This document shows positions 9,494-16,308 of a stretch of 64,000 bases of DNA, piece after piece (within the stretch, counting starts at the first letter, position 1; every line of letters starts with the position of its first letter). The notes below the pieces were generated by a model. It worked only from the letters and a program-made list of their open reading frames with translations. It searched no databases and was not told the origin of the DNA. The position numbers were made by a program, and so were the translations under genes. The DNA comes from Chersky-806 sp036502405 (lineage in GTDB: Bacteria > Actinomycetota > Acidimicrobiia > IMCC26256 > JAENVU01). The stretch lies in contig DASXYP010000065.1 of the NCBI GenBank assembly GCA_036502405.1, positions 34,159-98,158 on the forward strand, given 5' to 3'.

Positions 9494-10870
9494 CTACGCC
9501 TGAGCGCGCACGCGCGAGGCCGCGGGAGCCCCGACGAGCGCGGCGACCTGCTCGAGCACGCGCTCGCGGCTCGAGCGGGCCGCCGTCAGGGCCTCGTCGG
9601 GGTTCCGGAACCACTCGAGGCTCGCGACGGTTCGCCGCCAGCGCAGCCAGCGGGCGCGCCACGCGATCCAGGCCATGCCGCCGACCGGGGCCGCCGCCGC
9701 GACTGCGAGCGCGGCGCGGCCGCCGAAGCGGCGATACGCGATCGTCGTCTCGGCTGCCCACATCGTCGGGAGCAGCACGACCCCGGTCAGGCCCTTGGCC
9801 GTGACCTGCCACGCGGGATGGGTGACCTTCGAGCGGACGAGGTGGATGGCGGGCACCATCGCGCCGTTCAGGGCCATCCCGACCGCCGCGAAGGGCATCA
9901 GCACGACGCTGCCGACCGCGAGACGCGCCAGGCGCAGGCGGATCCAACCGGGGTGCAACCGAGGCACGGCTCGCGGGTTGTCGATGCCGAGCAGTGCGAT
10001 GTCGCGGCGGTAGCTCTCGACCGCGTCGGCGAGCGCACGGAACGCCGCGCTGTCCTCCCCACCCTGAGCCTGGATCGCCGCCGCGAGGCTGCGGCTGAGT
10101 GCGCTGCGCTCGGCGAAGACGGGTTCGCGCGGGCCGGCGTCACGCTCGCCGAGGATCGTGATCGCCGCGGCGCGGTCGATCACCGCGGCTTCTTCCCACG
10201 AGGCGTGGTTCAGCGTGAGCTCGTGCAGGCGCTGCGCGAGCACCGAGGTGAGGCCGCGCACGGCCACCGGTCCGTCGGCTCGGTAACGCTCGACCCATTC
10301 GTCGACCGCGATGGCGTGGCCGATGTGGATCGCGGCCTGGGAACGGAAGCGGCCCTTGTCGTCGTAGACCAGGCCGATCGGGAGGATCGTGATCCCCGGC
10401 GTGCCGGCGTCGGCGGCGGCGCCCAGCGCGATCCGCGCCGCGCCCGTCTTCAGCGGGAGCATCGCCGGCTCGAGGTGCACGCCCCCTTCGGGGAAGAGCG
10501 CGAGGTGTGCGCCGTGAGCGAGCGCCTCGTGGCACGCCTGGAACACCTCGTCGTTGTCGCCGGCCGCGGCGTTCTCCCGTCGCCGGGAGACCGGCAGCAC
10601 CCGCGCGAGCCAGAACAGGAACCGCGCGGGAGGAAAGCGCCAGAGGTCCTGCGCGGCGAGGAAGCTGGGGAGCCCGGGGAGCTTCGCGGCGATGACGACC
10701 GGGTCCGCGAGCCCATTGGTGTGGTTCGCGGCGATGATCGTCGGCTCGCCCTCGACGAGGCGTGCCGCGCCGGTGACGTCCACCCGGCGGAAGACGACCC
10801 GGACGACGATCCAGGCGAGGATCTTCAGGAAGCGGTATGCGGGAGGGCGCTCCGGCGCCGGACGGCTCAC
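9494..10870 (-). CDS. PlsC-family 1-acyl-glycerol-3-phosphate acyltransferase
   Basis: A 458-residue acyltransferase. The catalytic motif is NHTNGLAD (His at residue 50), the H-X5-D version seen in NHPNALID-type glycerol-phosphate/DHAP acyltransferases. The substrate-binding motif FPEG is at 126-129. The C-terminal 200 residues carry two or more hydrophobic segments and an Arg-rich tail beyond the usual PlsC length. It would acylate a lysophosphatidic-acid-like acceptor at the membrane. GTG at 10870 is preferred; an in-frame start at 10912 adds 14 unlikely residues. It converges with the glycoside hydrolase. Confidence 0.82.
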   Translation of the reverse strand: MSRPAPERPPAYRFLKILAWIVVRVVFRRVDVTGAARLVEGEPTIIAANHTNGLADPVVIAAKLPGLPSFLAAQDLWRFPPARFLFWLARVLPVSRRRENAAAGDNDEVFQACHEALAHGAHLALFPEGGVHLEPAMLPLKTGAARIALGAAADAGTPGITILPIGLVYDDKGRFRSQAAIHIGHAIAVDEWVERYRADGPVAVRGLTSVLAQRLHELTLNHASWEEAAVIDRAAAITILGERDAGPREPVFAERSALSRSLAAAIQAQGGEDSAAFRALADAVESYRRDIALLGIDNPRAVPRLHPGWIRLRLARLAVGSVVLMPFAAVGMALNGAMVPAIHLVRSKVTHPAWQVTAKGLTGVVLLPTMWAAETTIAYRRFGGRAALAVAAAAPVGGMAWIAWRARWLRWRRTVASLEWFRNPDEALTAARSSRERVLEQVAALVGAPAASRVRAQA

Positions 10871-10958
10871 GGCCCGGACGGTACCGCCTCGAAGGGTGCC
10901 GGTTCGCTCCACTCACCCAGTTGCGCGCCCGCCGCGGTGACGGCTAGCCAGGCCGTCC

Positions 10959-11753
10959 ATGACCTCCCGTCGGAGCCACCTCGTCGCGGCCGTGCTCGTT
11001 GTGCTCGCGGTCGCGTCCGGTTGCTCGAGCGGTGGTTCGGGGGGTACGTCCGGCGCGAGCAGGGCGCGCGGTCGCAGCCTCACCGGAACCCACTGGGTGC
11101 TGAGTGACCCCACGAACCTCGGGGTCCCTCTCAACGGGGTGGCGGTGACCGCAAAGCTCGATGCCGGCGTGATCAGCGGGAACAGCGGTTGCAACGGCTA
11201 CCGCGCCCCGTACACGGTGGACGGGTCGAAGCTCACGATCAGTCGCCCCGTCGCCGGGACGCTGATGCAGTGCCCGCCCGCGCCGCAGGCGGTCGAGACC
11301 GCATACCGCGCTCGCCTGCCCCAGGTCGCGTCGTACGCGATCCGCGGTGCGCGCTTGACGTTCTCCGGGTCCGACGGTGCGGCACTGCTCGTCTACGACG
11401 CGATCGACGGATCTGCCGCGCTCGCAGGGGAGTGGAAGGCGACCAGCTACTCCACGGGCGAGGCGGTCCAGTCCGTGGCGAGCGCATCGACCCTGACCGC
11501 CAAGTTCGAGCACGGGCAGGTGTCCGGTGAGAGCGGCTGCAACAGCTTCGGCGGACCGTACGAGGTGCACGGCTCGAGCATCGATCTGGGTCCGCTCCGC
11601 TCCACGCTCAAGGCCTGCGCGGATCCGGCACTGCAGACCCAGGAGCAGCAGTTCCAGGAGGCCTTGCACCTCGCGTCGACCTATGAGGTCGCGAACGCGA
11701 TCCTGCAGCTGTTCCGCGCCGACGGTGGGATCACCGCGACCTTCGTGAGGTGA
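10959..11753 (+). CDS. Lipoprotein with two META domains (HslJ-like)
   Basis: A 264-residue lipoprotein. The signal sequence ends in a lipobox, VASGC, followed by a Ser/Gly-rich linker. Two META (HslJ-type) domains follow, at about residues 42-135 and 145-260. Each contains the family hallmark GCN (NSGCNGY in the first, ESGCNSF in the second), and each has a second Cys that could pair with it. META-domain proteins are envelope proteins linked to stress resistance in other bacteria; the molecular role is unclear. Confidence 0.85.
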   Translation: MTSRRSHLVAAVLVVLAVASGCSSGGSGGTSGASRARGRSLTGTHWVLSDPTNLGVPLNGVAVTAKLDAGVISGNSGCNGYRAPYTVDGSKLTISRPVAGTLMQCPPAPQAVETAYRARLPQVASYAIRGARLTFSGSDGAALLVYDAIDGSAALAGEWKATSYSTGEAVQSVASASTLTAKFEHGQVSGESGCNSFGGPYEVHGSSIDLGPLRSTLKACADPALQTQEQQFQEALHLASTYEVANAILQLFRADGGITATFVR

Positions 11754-11775
11754 TCGGTGAGGCGCGTGGAGTCGG

Positions 11776-11850
11776 TCAGGCGCGCCGCGCGAAGGCGACG
11801 ATGAGCACGATCAGCAGGATGACGACCAGCGTTCCGATGCCGATGTACAT
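11776..11850 (-). CDS. 24-residue single-helix membrane micropeptide
   Basis: ATG at 11850 gives a 24-residue peptide that starts MYIGIGTL, continues as one hydrophobic helix and ends in FARRA. A purine-rich GGGACA lies about six bases upstream as a possible ribosome binding site. Peptides of this MYIGxG... type with an Arg-rich end are, to my knowledge, recurrent in actinobacterial genomes. It follows the META lipoprotein gene in convergent orientation. Function unknown. Confidence 0.5.
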   Translation of the reverse strand: MYIGIGTLVVILLIVLIVAFARRA

Positions 11851-12083
11851 GCTCAGTGTCCCTTCGTCTTCCCGGCCCGCCGCGGTCGCACGGGTGAAGT
11901 ACGAGCGCGCCTCGGGCCGGTGCCTGCGGAGGTGGCGTTGATGTTCCACGTGACGCCCAGCAACGTGAGCCGATGGGAGCGGTCTCGCCGGCGCGGCATC
12001 ATGGATGAAGCGTCGCCAACGCGCGGTCATTCCAAACTCCGGCGCGCGCGCCGCGCGACGCGCGTGGTGGTGTCACGCGTCGC

Positions 12084-12329
12084 TCAGCTGCGAAGCACCG
12101 ACGCGTCGTCGTCTTCGTCACCGCGGCGCGGGTAGAGGCGCTCCTCTTCGATGTGCCCGTCCTCGTCGTGGTACCGCACGACGACGTCGTTGTCCTCGGC
12201 GTTGGCCGCGTCGGCGGTGTTCCGGGTCGCGGTGTCCCTGGTCGAACCATGAGCTCTGACGTCGCCGTTTTGATCCCGGGTGACCCAACCGTCATCGATC
12301 TTGGTGACGTCCCAGCGGGCCGTGGCCAT
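12084..12329 (-). CDS. DUF2188-type small protein
   Basis: An 81-residue soluble protein starting MATARWDVTK, with the DUF2188 pattern: WDV...DGWVTR...NG, a central Ala/Asn-rich helix, then VVVRYHDEDGHIEEERLYPR. The Asp/Ser-rich tail is short. DUF2188 proteins are small and uncharacterised, and several are stress-related by context. Upstream on its strand lie two copies of TTGGGTAGG 40 bp apart (12369-12377 and 12409-12417 on the plus strand), which could be regulatory. Confidence 0.7.
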   Translation of the reverse strand: MATARWDVTKIDDGWVTRDQNGDVRAHGSTRDTATRNTADAANAEDNDVVVRYHDEDGHIEEERLYPRRGDEDDDASVLRS

Positions 12330-12520
12330 CCGTGCGCGCTCCTCGGCTCGACCGGGTGATCCTTCGGGCCTACCCAAAAGTACGTCGAATGACTCATAGC
12401 GGCACCGACCTACCCAACGATAATTTTTGTGGCGGCGCCGCCCCTGCTCCGCCCGAGTGTGGTCGGCGCGAGCGCTTGGAGACCTCGGCCCCATCTGACC
12501 GGGACCGGGGTCTCGGCGCG

Positions 12521-13138
12521 CTACGGGCCGTTGCGGACGCGGGTGACGCCTTCCACGTTGCATCCGACCGTGCCCCCCGGCACGGGCCGATCCGCCATCG
12601 CGACGAAGGCGGTCGGAGCGTTCGCCGGGACACCGTCGCTCGGTGTGGACGCTTGCTCGAGCTCGCGGCCGCCCCGCTGGAACCCGATCGTGACGACGTA
12701 GCTCGACACGGCGCCCGAGTGGTTCGTGATCGCCCCGTCGGCCTCGGGTCGCCCGAGTGAGTTCACGAGGCACGAGGTGATGACGACGTCGCCGGTCGCC
12801 GAGCCGTGCGAGTCCGCGAGCGCGCCCCCGTCGAGCAGCACACCGACGATGCCGGCGCCGACGACGATGGCCAGCGCGCAGATGATCCAGGTGAGGCCGC
12901 CCACGCGAGGCTTCTCGACGAACCTGGCGGACACCCACGGACCGGCCGGCGGCGCGTGGAGGACGGCACCGGCCGCGACCGGTGTTGCTCTCGGTCGCGT
13001 CGCGGTGGACCGCTCGGATCCGGAGCCGTCGATGCCGACCCGACCCCGGTCGCTGACGTGCGCGGTCCAGCGGTTGCCGTCGTGGAAGCGGTGCTCATGA
13101 CTGCCCCGAGGATCCGGATGCCAACCCGGCTCGACCAT
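12521..13138 (-). CDS. DUF2510 membrane protein with C-terminal extracytoplasmic domain
   Basis: A 205-residue protein. It opens with a DUF2510 module (PGWHPDPRG ... HRFHDGNRWTAHV, residues 4-28), then a low-complexity linker, one membrane helix (TWIICALAIVVGAGIVGVLL) and an extracytoplasmic domain of about 100 residues. That domain has two Cys (SCLVNS and GCNVEG) and a pattern like FxLYD-type beta-sandwich proteins (ITNHSGAVSSYVVTIGF). Its Shine-Dalgarno region is inside a perfect 10-bp stem immediately upstream (see the leader entry). Confidence 0.72.
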   Translation of the reverse strand: MVEPGWHPDPRGSHEHRFHDGNRWTAHVSDRGRVGIDGSGSERSTATRPRATPVAAGAVLHAPPAGPWVSARFVEKPRVGGLTWIICALAIVVGAGIVGVLLDGGALADSHGSATGDVVITSCLVNSLGRPEADGAITNHSGAVSSYVVTIGFQRGGRELEQASTPSDGVPANAPTAFVAMADRPVPGGTVGCNVEGVTRVRNGP

Positions 13139-13211
13139 CCCTGCCCTCCTGCCCGAACGCCGGGGAGGTCGGACTCCAAGGCAGGAGGGAGTCCGCCCTC
13201 GCCGCGGCGAG
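13139..13211 (-). promoter_or_regulatory. Switch-like leader masking the ribosome binding site of the DUF2510 gene
   Basis: On the minus strand the AGGAGGG sequence five bases before the ATG at 13138 sits in GGCAGGAGGG (13153-13144), which pairs perfectly with CCCTCCTGCC at 13189-13180. The upstream strand of that stem overlaps an alternative perfect 7-bp hairpin, GGACTCC (13194-13188) with GGAGTCC (13177-13171). The two helices are mutually exclusive, as in a translational on/off switch. A 14-bp palindrome (13198-13211) lies just before them. No known riboswitch class recognised. Confidence 0.5.
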
Positions 13212-13259
13212 AACCAGCGTCGCGCCGCTCTTCCCGGTCCGCATCCGAGGAACCACGGA

Positions 13260-14270
13260 TTCACAGATCGTGGGAGGAATCGCCACCGGGTCCTCGCGCC
13301 TGCACCGGAATGCCCGATCGCGATCCGTAATTCCACGGAACCTCGCGCCACTGCGCCGGTTCAAGGTTTGGCCGCGCGAACATCGGGTACGTGCGCGAAA
13401 CCTCGGATGTGACGCGTCGCCGGCTCTGGCCCCCCAGCCATGCCCACAAGGCATGCCGGCGCGCGTCGCATCCGAGGGCGCGGCGGACGCTCGGGGCTTC
13501 CCCCCAACGGAATCCTTCGGGCGCTCCGCCGCGTCCCGGTTCCGACGCAGCGCGCGATCCGGCACCGCGCGTGATCAGCGGGGCCGCCGCTTCGGAAAGA
13601 CCGCGGCGAACGTGCGTGGTTCCACCCTTGTCGGGGACTCGGGTCGGCTCTTGAATGGAAGGGCGCGGCGGGGTGAGCCCCGAGCTTCCCCCCAGGTTGT
13701 CCGAGGGCACCCTCGCCGCGCCGAGGCCCGTCCCACCTTGGCGGGGACGGGCCTCGTGACCGTGCCCTCTCGGGGGTGAGGGGAGACGGATGCGCGATGG
13801 TACGGGCGCGCGCGCCGTCGGCGAGTGGCGCGCCTCGCAACGTTCATCCGCGTTCCACGCGACCGTTACCCCGGGGCGCGTGACCCGACCGCGGGTGTCG
13901 AACAGGCGCGCGACCCACGCGGGAAGGGTCTCGAGACGCGCCGCGACCCCGGGCCGGGCAGGGTGGCTCGGGGTCGCTGGCCTCGTGAACCTAGCGGTTC
14001 GAAGCCCGGGCCGCACCTATGGCCCGGCGACGGGAACCTGCCCGGACGGGGCGGTGTGAAGCGGTACGACGGCGGGTACTTCGCTCGTGGCGGCAGGGAT
14101 GTCGCCACGAGCGGAGAGACGCGGGGCAACCCATCGGTCGCCGCGGCTGCCGAGGGGCACCGTCGGGCGCCGGGGGTTGAACCAACACATGGACGTGGAC
14201 CCACGCGTGAGCCGGGGGTGCGGGTGCCGAAGCTTCTTCCCCGGTGACGGTCCGCGCCCTCGGCGCGTGC
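13260..14270 (+). ncRNA. Candidate large structured non-coding RNA
   Basis: About 1 kb with no credible protein gene but many strong local helices. The clearest are: GGTTT/AAACC closing CGCGC/GCGCG (13364-13403); a long arm 13404-13423 with 13456-13474, ending in two small hairpins (13426-13437 and 13439-13455); 13479-13487 with 13525-13533; 13662-13675 with 13708-13722; 13723-13734 with 13744-13755; 13943-13955 with 13965-13977; 14006-14012 with 14021-14027; 14082-14092 with 14103-14113; 14253-14258 with 14262-14267. G-U pairs that extend stems (13410-13468, 13491-13520, 13494-13517, 13495-13516, 13952-13968) would be A-C clashes on the other strand, so the plus strand is favoured. Ends are approximate. 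Confidence 0.6.
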
Positions 14271-14342
14271 CGCCTGGTTGCTCCTTTGCTCCGGGCATGA
14301 GAGCGTGCGCGAGGGGAACGGGCATCTACAGAGAGTCGGAGC

Positions 14343-14648
14343 ATGGCTGCAGAATTGATCCTGGAGTTCGAAGGTGTCACCACGGACGAGTACTACGCCG
14401 TGAACAAGGAGCTGGGGATCGACCCGGAGAGCGGGGAGGGCAGCTGGCCCGACGGGATGGTCGCGCACTCGGCGGGACTCAACGAGGCCGGGCATCTGGT
14501 CGTCATCGAGGTGTGGGATACCCCCGCGCACCAGGCCAAGTTCATGGAGGGACGGCTGCGAGACGCGCTGGCCAAGGGAGGCGTCACCGACCCACCGTCG
14601 AGCGTGACCTGGATCGAGCTCGTCGCGCACCATCACCTCGGGAGCTGA
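14343..14648 (+). CDS. Small ferredoxin-fold-like protein, function unknown
   Basis: A 101-residue protein starting MAAELILEFEG. Its pattern (FEGVTTDEYYAVNKELG ... HLVVIEVWDTPAHQAKFMEGRL) looks like the dimeric alpha-beta barrel (ABM-like) fold found in small monooxygenase-like and stress proteins. No catalytic residues can be named. A GGAG-containing ribosome binding site (tcggagc) precedes the ATG. It is the first protein gene after the structured RNA candidate. Confidence 0.7.
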   Translation: MAAELILEFEGVTTDEYYAVNKELGIDPESGEGSWPDGMVAHSAGLNEAGHLVVIEVWDTPAHQAKFMEGRLRDALAKGGVTDPPSSVTWIELVAHHHLGS

Positions 14649-14721
14649 CCGAACGGCCGATCGATCGCGAGCCGCGCACGTCAGCTCGATCGCTGACGCG
14701 GTCCGGAAGAAGGGGGAGCGG

Positions 14722-15234
14722 ATGCGGCGGTGGGTCGTTGTCATTGCTGTCGTACTCGGCGCGGTGGTCGTCGCGCCGGGGACGGCCGGAGCTGCGGTCC
14801 GGCACGTCGACGGGGCGATGTCGGGAGCCGGGCACTTCGACTCCCAGTCGGGGTGCGCCGGGATCATCGAGCAGACGGGTTCGGGTGCGTTCGCGGCGCG
14901 CGACCTCGGGGTCGGCACGTACACGTTCTCGGTGTGCATCACCCAGGGCCCGAGCGCGCTGTCCTTCGCTGGGACCGCTTCGTTCCGGACACACTCCGGC
15001 GCGCAGCTCCACGGCACCATCGACAACTCGGGACCACTGGGCCAGTACCCGACCTTCGTCCTGACGGTGACGGGCGGGACGCGGCGCTACCGGCACGCGA
15101 CGGGGACGCTGACGCTCGGCCCCCTCGCCGAGAGCAACTCGACGAGCTGCGACCCGAGGTCGGGGGTCTGCTTCGACTGGACCGACCGCGGTCCGCTCAC
15201 CGGAGCGCTCCGCCACGTGCGTCCCCGTCGATGA
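14722..15234 (+). CDS. Secreted protein, function unknown
   Basis: A 170-residue exported protein. The signal peptide (residues 1-24, VVVIAVVLGAVVVAPGTAGAA) is followed by a beta-rich mature region. Four Cys suggest disulfides (SGCAGI, SVCITQ, TSCDPR, GVCFDW). The strand pattern GTYTFSVCITQGPSALSFAGTASF and TGGTRRYRHATGTLTL suggests a small barrel or sandwich, somewhat like dirigent/allene-oxide-cyclase barrels, but this is only a resemblance. GGGGGAG precedes the start. Confidence 0.7.
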   Translation: MRRWVVVIAVVLGAVVVAPGTAGAAVRHVDGAMSGAGHFDSQSGCAGIIEQTGSGAFAARDLGVGTYTFSVCITQGPSALSFAGTASFRTHSGAQLHGTIDNSGPLGQYPTFVLTVTGGTRRYRHATGTLTLGPLAESNSTSCDPRSGVCFDWTDRGPLTGALRHVRPRR

Positions 15235-15241
15235 CGCGACG

Positions 15242-15487
15242 GTGACCGAGGTCCGGGGCGGATCCCGGCTCGCAATCGGGAACTGGACGTGGTGGGTCTG
15301 GTGGATCGTGGGCGGACTCGTGCTCGTCCCAACCATGGACCTGCTCTTCAACGCGGGGGCCGCAGGCGCTGCCGCGCTTGGCTGGACAATTCTCGCCACG
15401 ACGACTGTCAGGAGCTCGCTGGACAAGATTCGAGACCCCGAAATAGCAGCCCGAGAAGCGCGTAGGAGGGAACGCAACCAGCTCTAG
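15242..15487 (+). CDS. Small membrane protein, two helices
   Basis: An 81-residue protein with a GTG start eight bases after the upstream stop. It has a Trp-rich first helix (WTWWVWWIVGGLVLVP), a second Ala-rich helix and a charged C-terminal tail (REARRRERNQL). It is probably in one transcript with the secreted protein before it. No family recognised. Confidence 0.55.
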   Translation: MTEVRGGSRLAIGNWTWWVWWIVGGLVLVPTMDLLFNAGAAGAAALGWTILATTTVRSSLDKIRDPEIAAREARRRERNQL

Positions 15488-15558
15488 CAGGCTGGCCCGG
15501 GAGCCAACGAGCACGCCAGCGCGACGAGCGCGACGACGCAGCAGCCAACGAGCGGGCT

Positions 15559-15918
15559 CTACACCTTGCGGCCGGGCCGGCTGATGTACCAGGCGCAGGT
15601 CTGAAGGACGGCCTGGATGAAGAAGCCCGAACCCCACTCGAACTCGCCGAGCAGCACGTAGATCCAGGAGACGGCCGCAGCCGCAGCGCCCGCACCGGTG
15701 TACTCCCCGTTCCGATACTGATACGCGGCCGCGAGGCTGAACCCGATGGACGGGATCGAGACGATCAACCAGAAGATTCCGACCGGGCTCCCGTCGGTCA
15801 AGCCCTTCGGGATGAAGAACAGGGCGGTGATGCACCCGGCGATCAGGCACAGGAGGCCCGACCGGCGACGGCGTCGACGTACCAGATCGTCGCGGGTCTC
15901 CGCCGCGCCCAGCCCCAT
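15559..15918 (-). CDS. Membrane protein, three to four helices
   Basis: ATG at 15918 gives 119 residues: a cytoplasmic Arg-rich head (DDLVRRRRRRS) followed by hydrophobic segments (LLCLIAGCITALFFIP, IFWLIVSIPSIGFSLAAAY, and a C-terminal pair) and a basic end. The long open frame upstream of this ATG is a shadow of the glycosyltransferase gene. It converges on the small gene at 15242-15487. Function unknown. Confidence 0.6.
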   Translation of the reverse strand: MGLGAAETRDDLVRRRRRRSGLLCLIAGCITALFFIPKGLTDGSPVGIFWLIVSIPSIGFSLAAAYQYRNGEYTGAGAAAAAVSWIYVLLGEFEWGSGFFIQAVLQTCAWYISRPGRKV

Positions 15919-16101
15919 GGGCGGAGCGTAGGCGGACGATCCCGTCGTGGGCCACGTCGCGCGACGCGGTGCGACGCGCCGCGACCCCGGGTGGCTCGCG
16001 GTCGCAGGCGGACTCGAGTGTGCACCCCGAGGGCGGTCTGAGAACGCGCGCACGCTGAACGGCGGCAAGGGTAGGGGTCGCGCGCGGACGCCGCCATGGG
16101 C

Positions 16102-16160
16102 CGTGGTCCTGGCGGTCGCGCTCGTGATCGCCGCGCCCGCGTGTGACTCGTCGAGCTCGC
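16102..16160 (+). repeat. Direct repeat copy A flanking the glycosyltransferase gene
   Basis: A 59-base segment matches 18068-18128 with four substitutions and one two-base insertion. Translated, both copies read like a lipoprotein signal peptide (VVLAVALxIxxPAC). The two copies lie in the same orientation on either side of the glycosyltransferase at 16309-17940. Confidence 0.75.
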
Positions 16161-16255
16161 ACATCGTTCTCGCCCTGACGCTGACTGTGGCGACACTCTC
16201 GAACTGGATCATTGAGCGGCCCATCAATCGCTCGGCCCGGCGGGCGATGCGCTGA
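16160..16255 (+). pseudogene. C-terminal remnant of an acyltransferase-3 (OafA/YrhL-like) gene
   Basis: The last 31 codons of an open frame read as HIVLALTLTVATLSNWIIE followed by RPINRSARRAM. This matches the last membrane helix and basic tail typical of acyltransferase-3 O-acetyltransferases (LxxATLSxxxxERPxxR). Nothing upstream resembles the rest of that family, which is about 350-400 residues long. The sequence before it is the lipobox-like repeat. It looks like a truncated gene end left after rearrangement. Confidence 0.5.
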
Positions 16256-16308
16256 GGCACGTCGCGGGTCCGCGACATCTCGATCCCTGCAGACCAATAT
16301 GCGGCGAC

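Noticed and set aside
13987..14010. GGTTCGAAGCC, resembling a tRNA T-loop
   Set aside because: The flanks cannot form the 5-bp T stem, and no acceptor, D or anticodon arm lies upstream. GAACC/GGTTC instead forms its own hairpin.
13261..14016. Open frames of 140-250 codons on both strands across 13.3-14.3 kb
   Set aside because: All translations are Arg/Pro/Gly/Ser-rich, frames overlap in every phase, and the sequence is instead full of inverted repeats. High G+C alone produces such frames.
13260..14270. Group I/II intron, tmRNA or rRNA fragment as explanation of the structured region
   Set aside because: No domain V-like hairpin, no group I core, no tag-peptide frame with tRNA-like ends, and no conserved rRNA segment could be found by eye.
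15502..15553. AGCCAACGAGC repeated twice 41 bp apart
   Set aside because: Only two short copies at the end of convergent genes; probably part of a terminator region, not an array.
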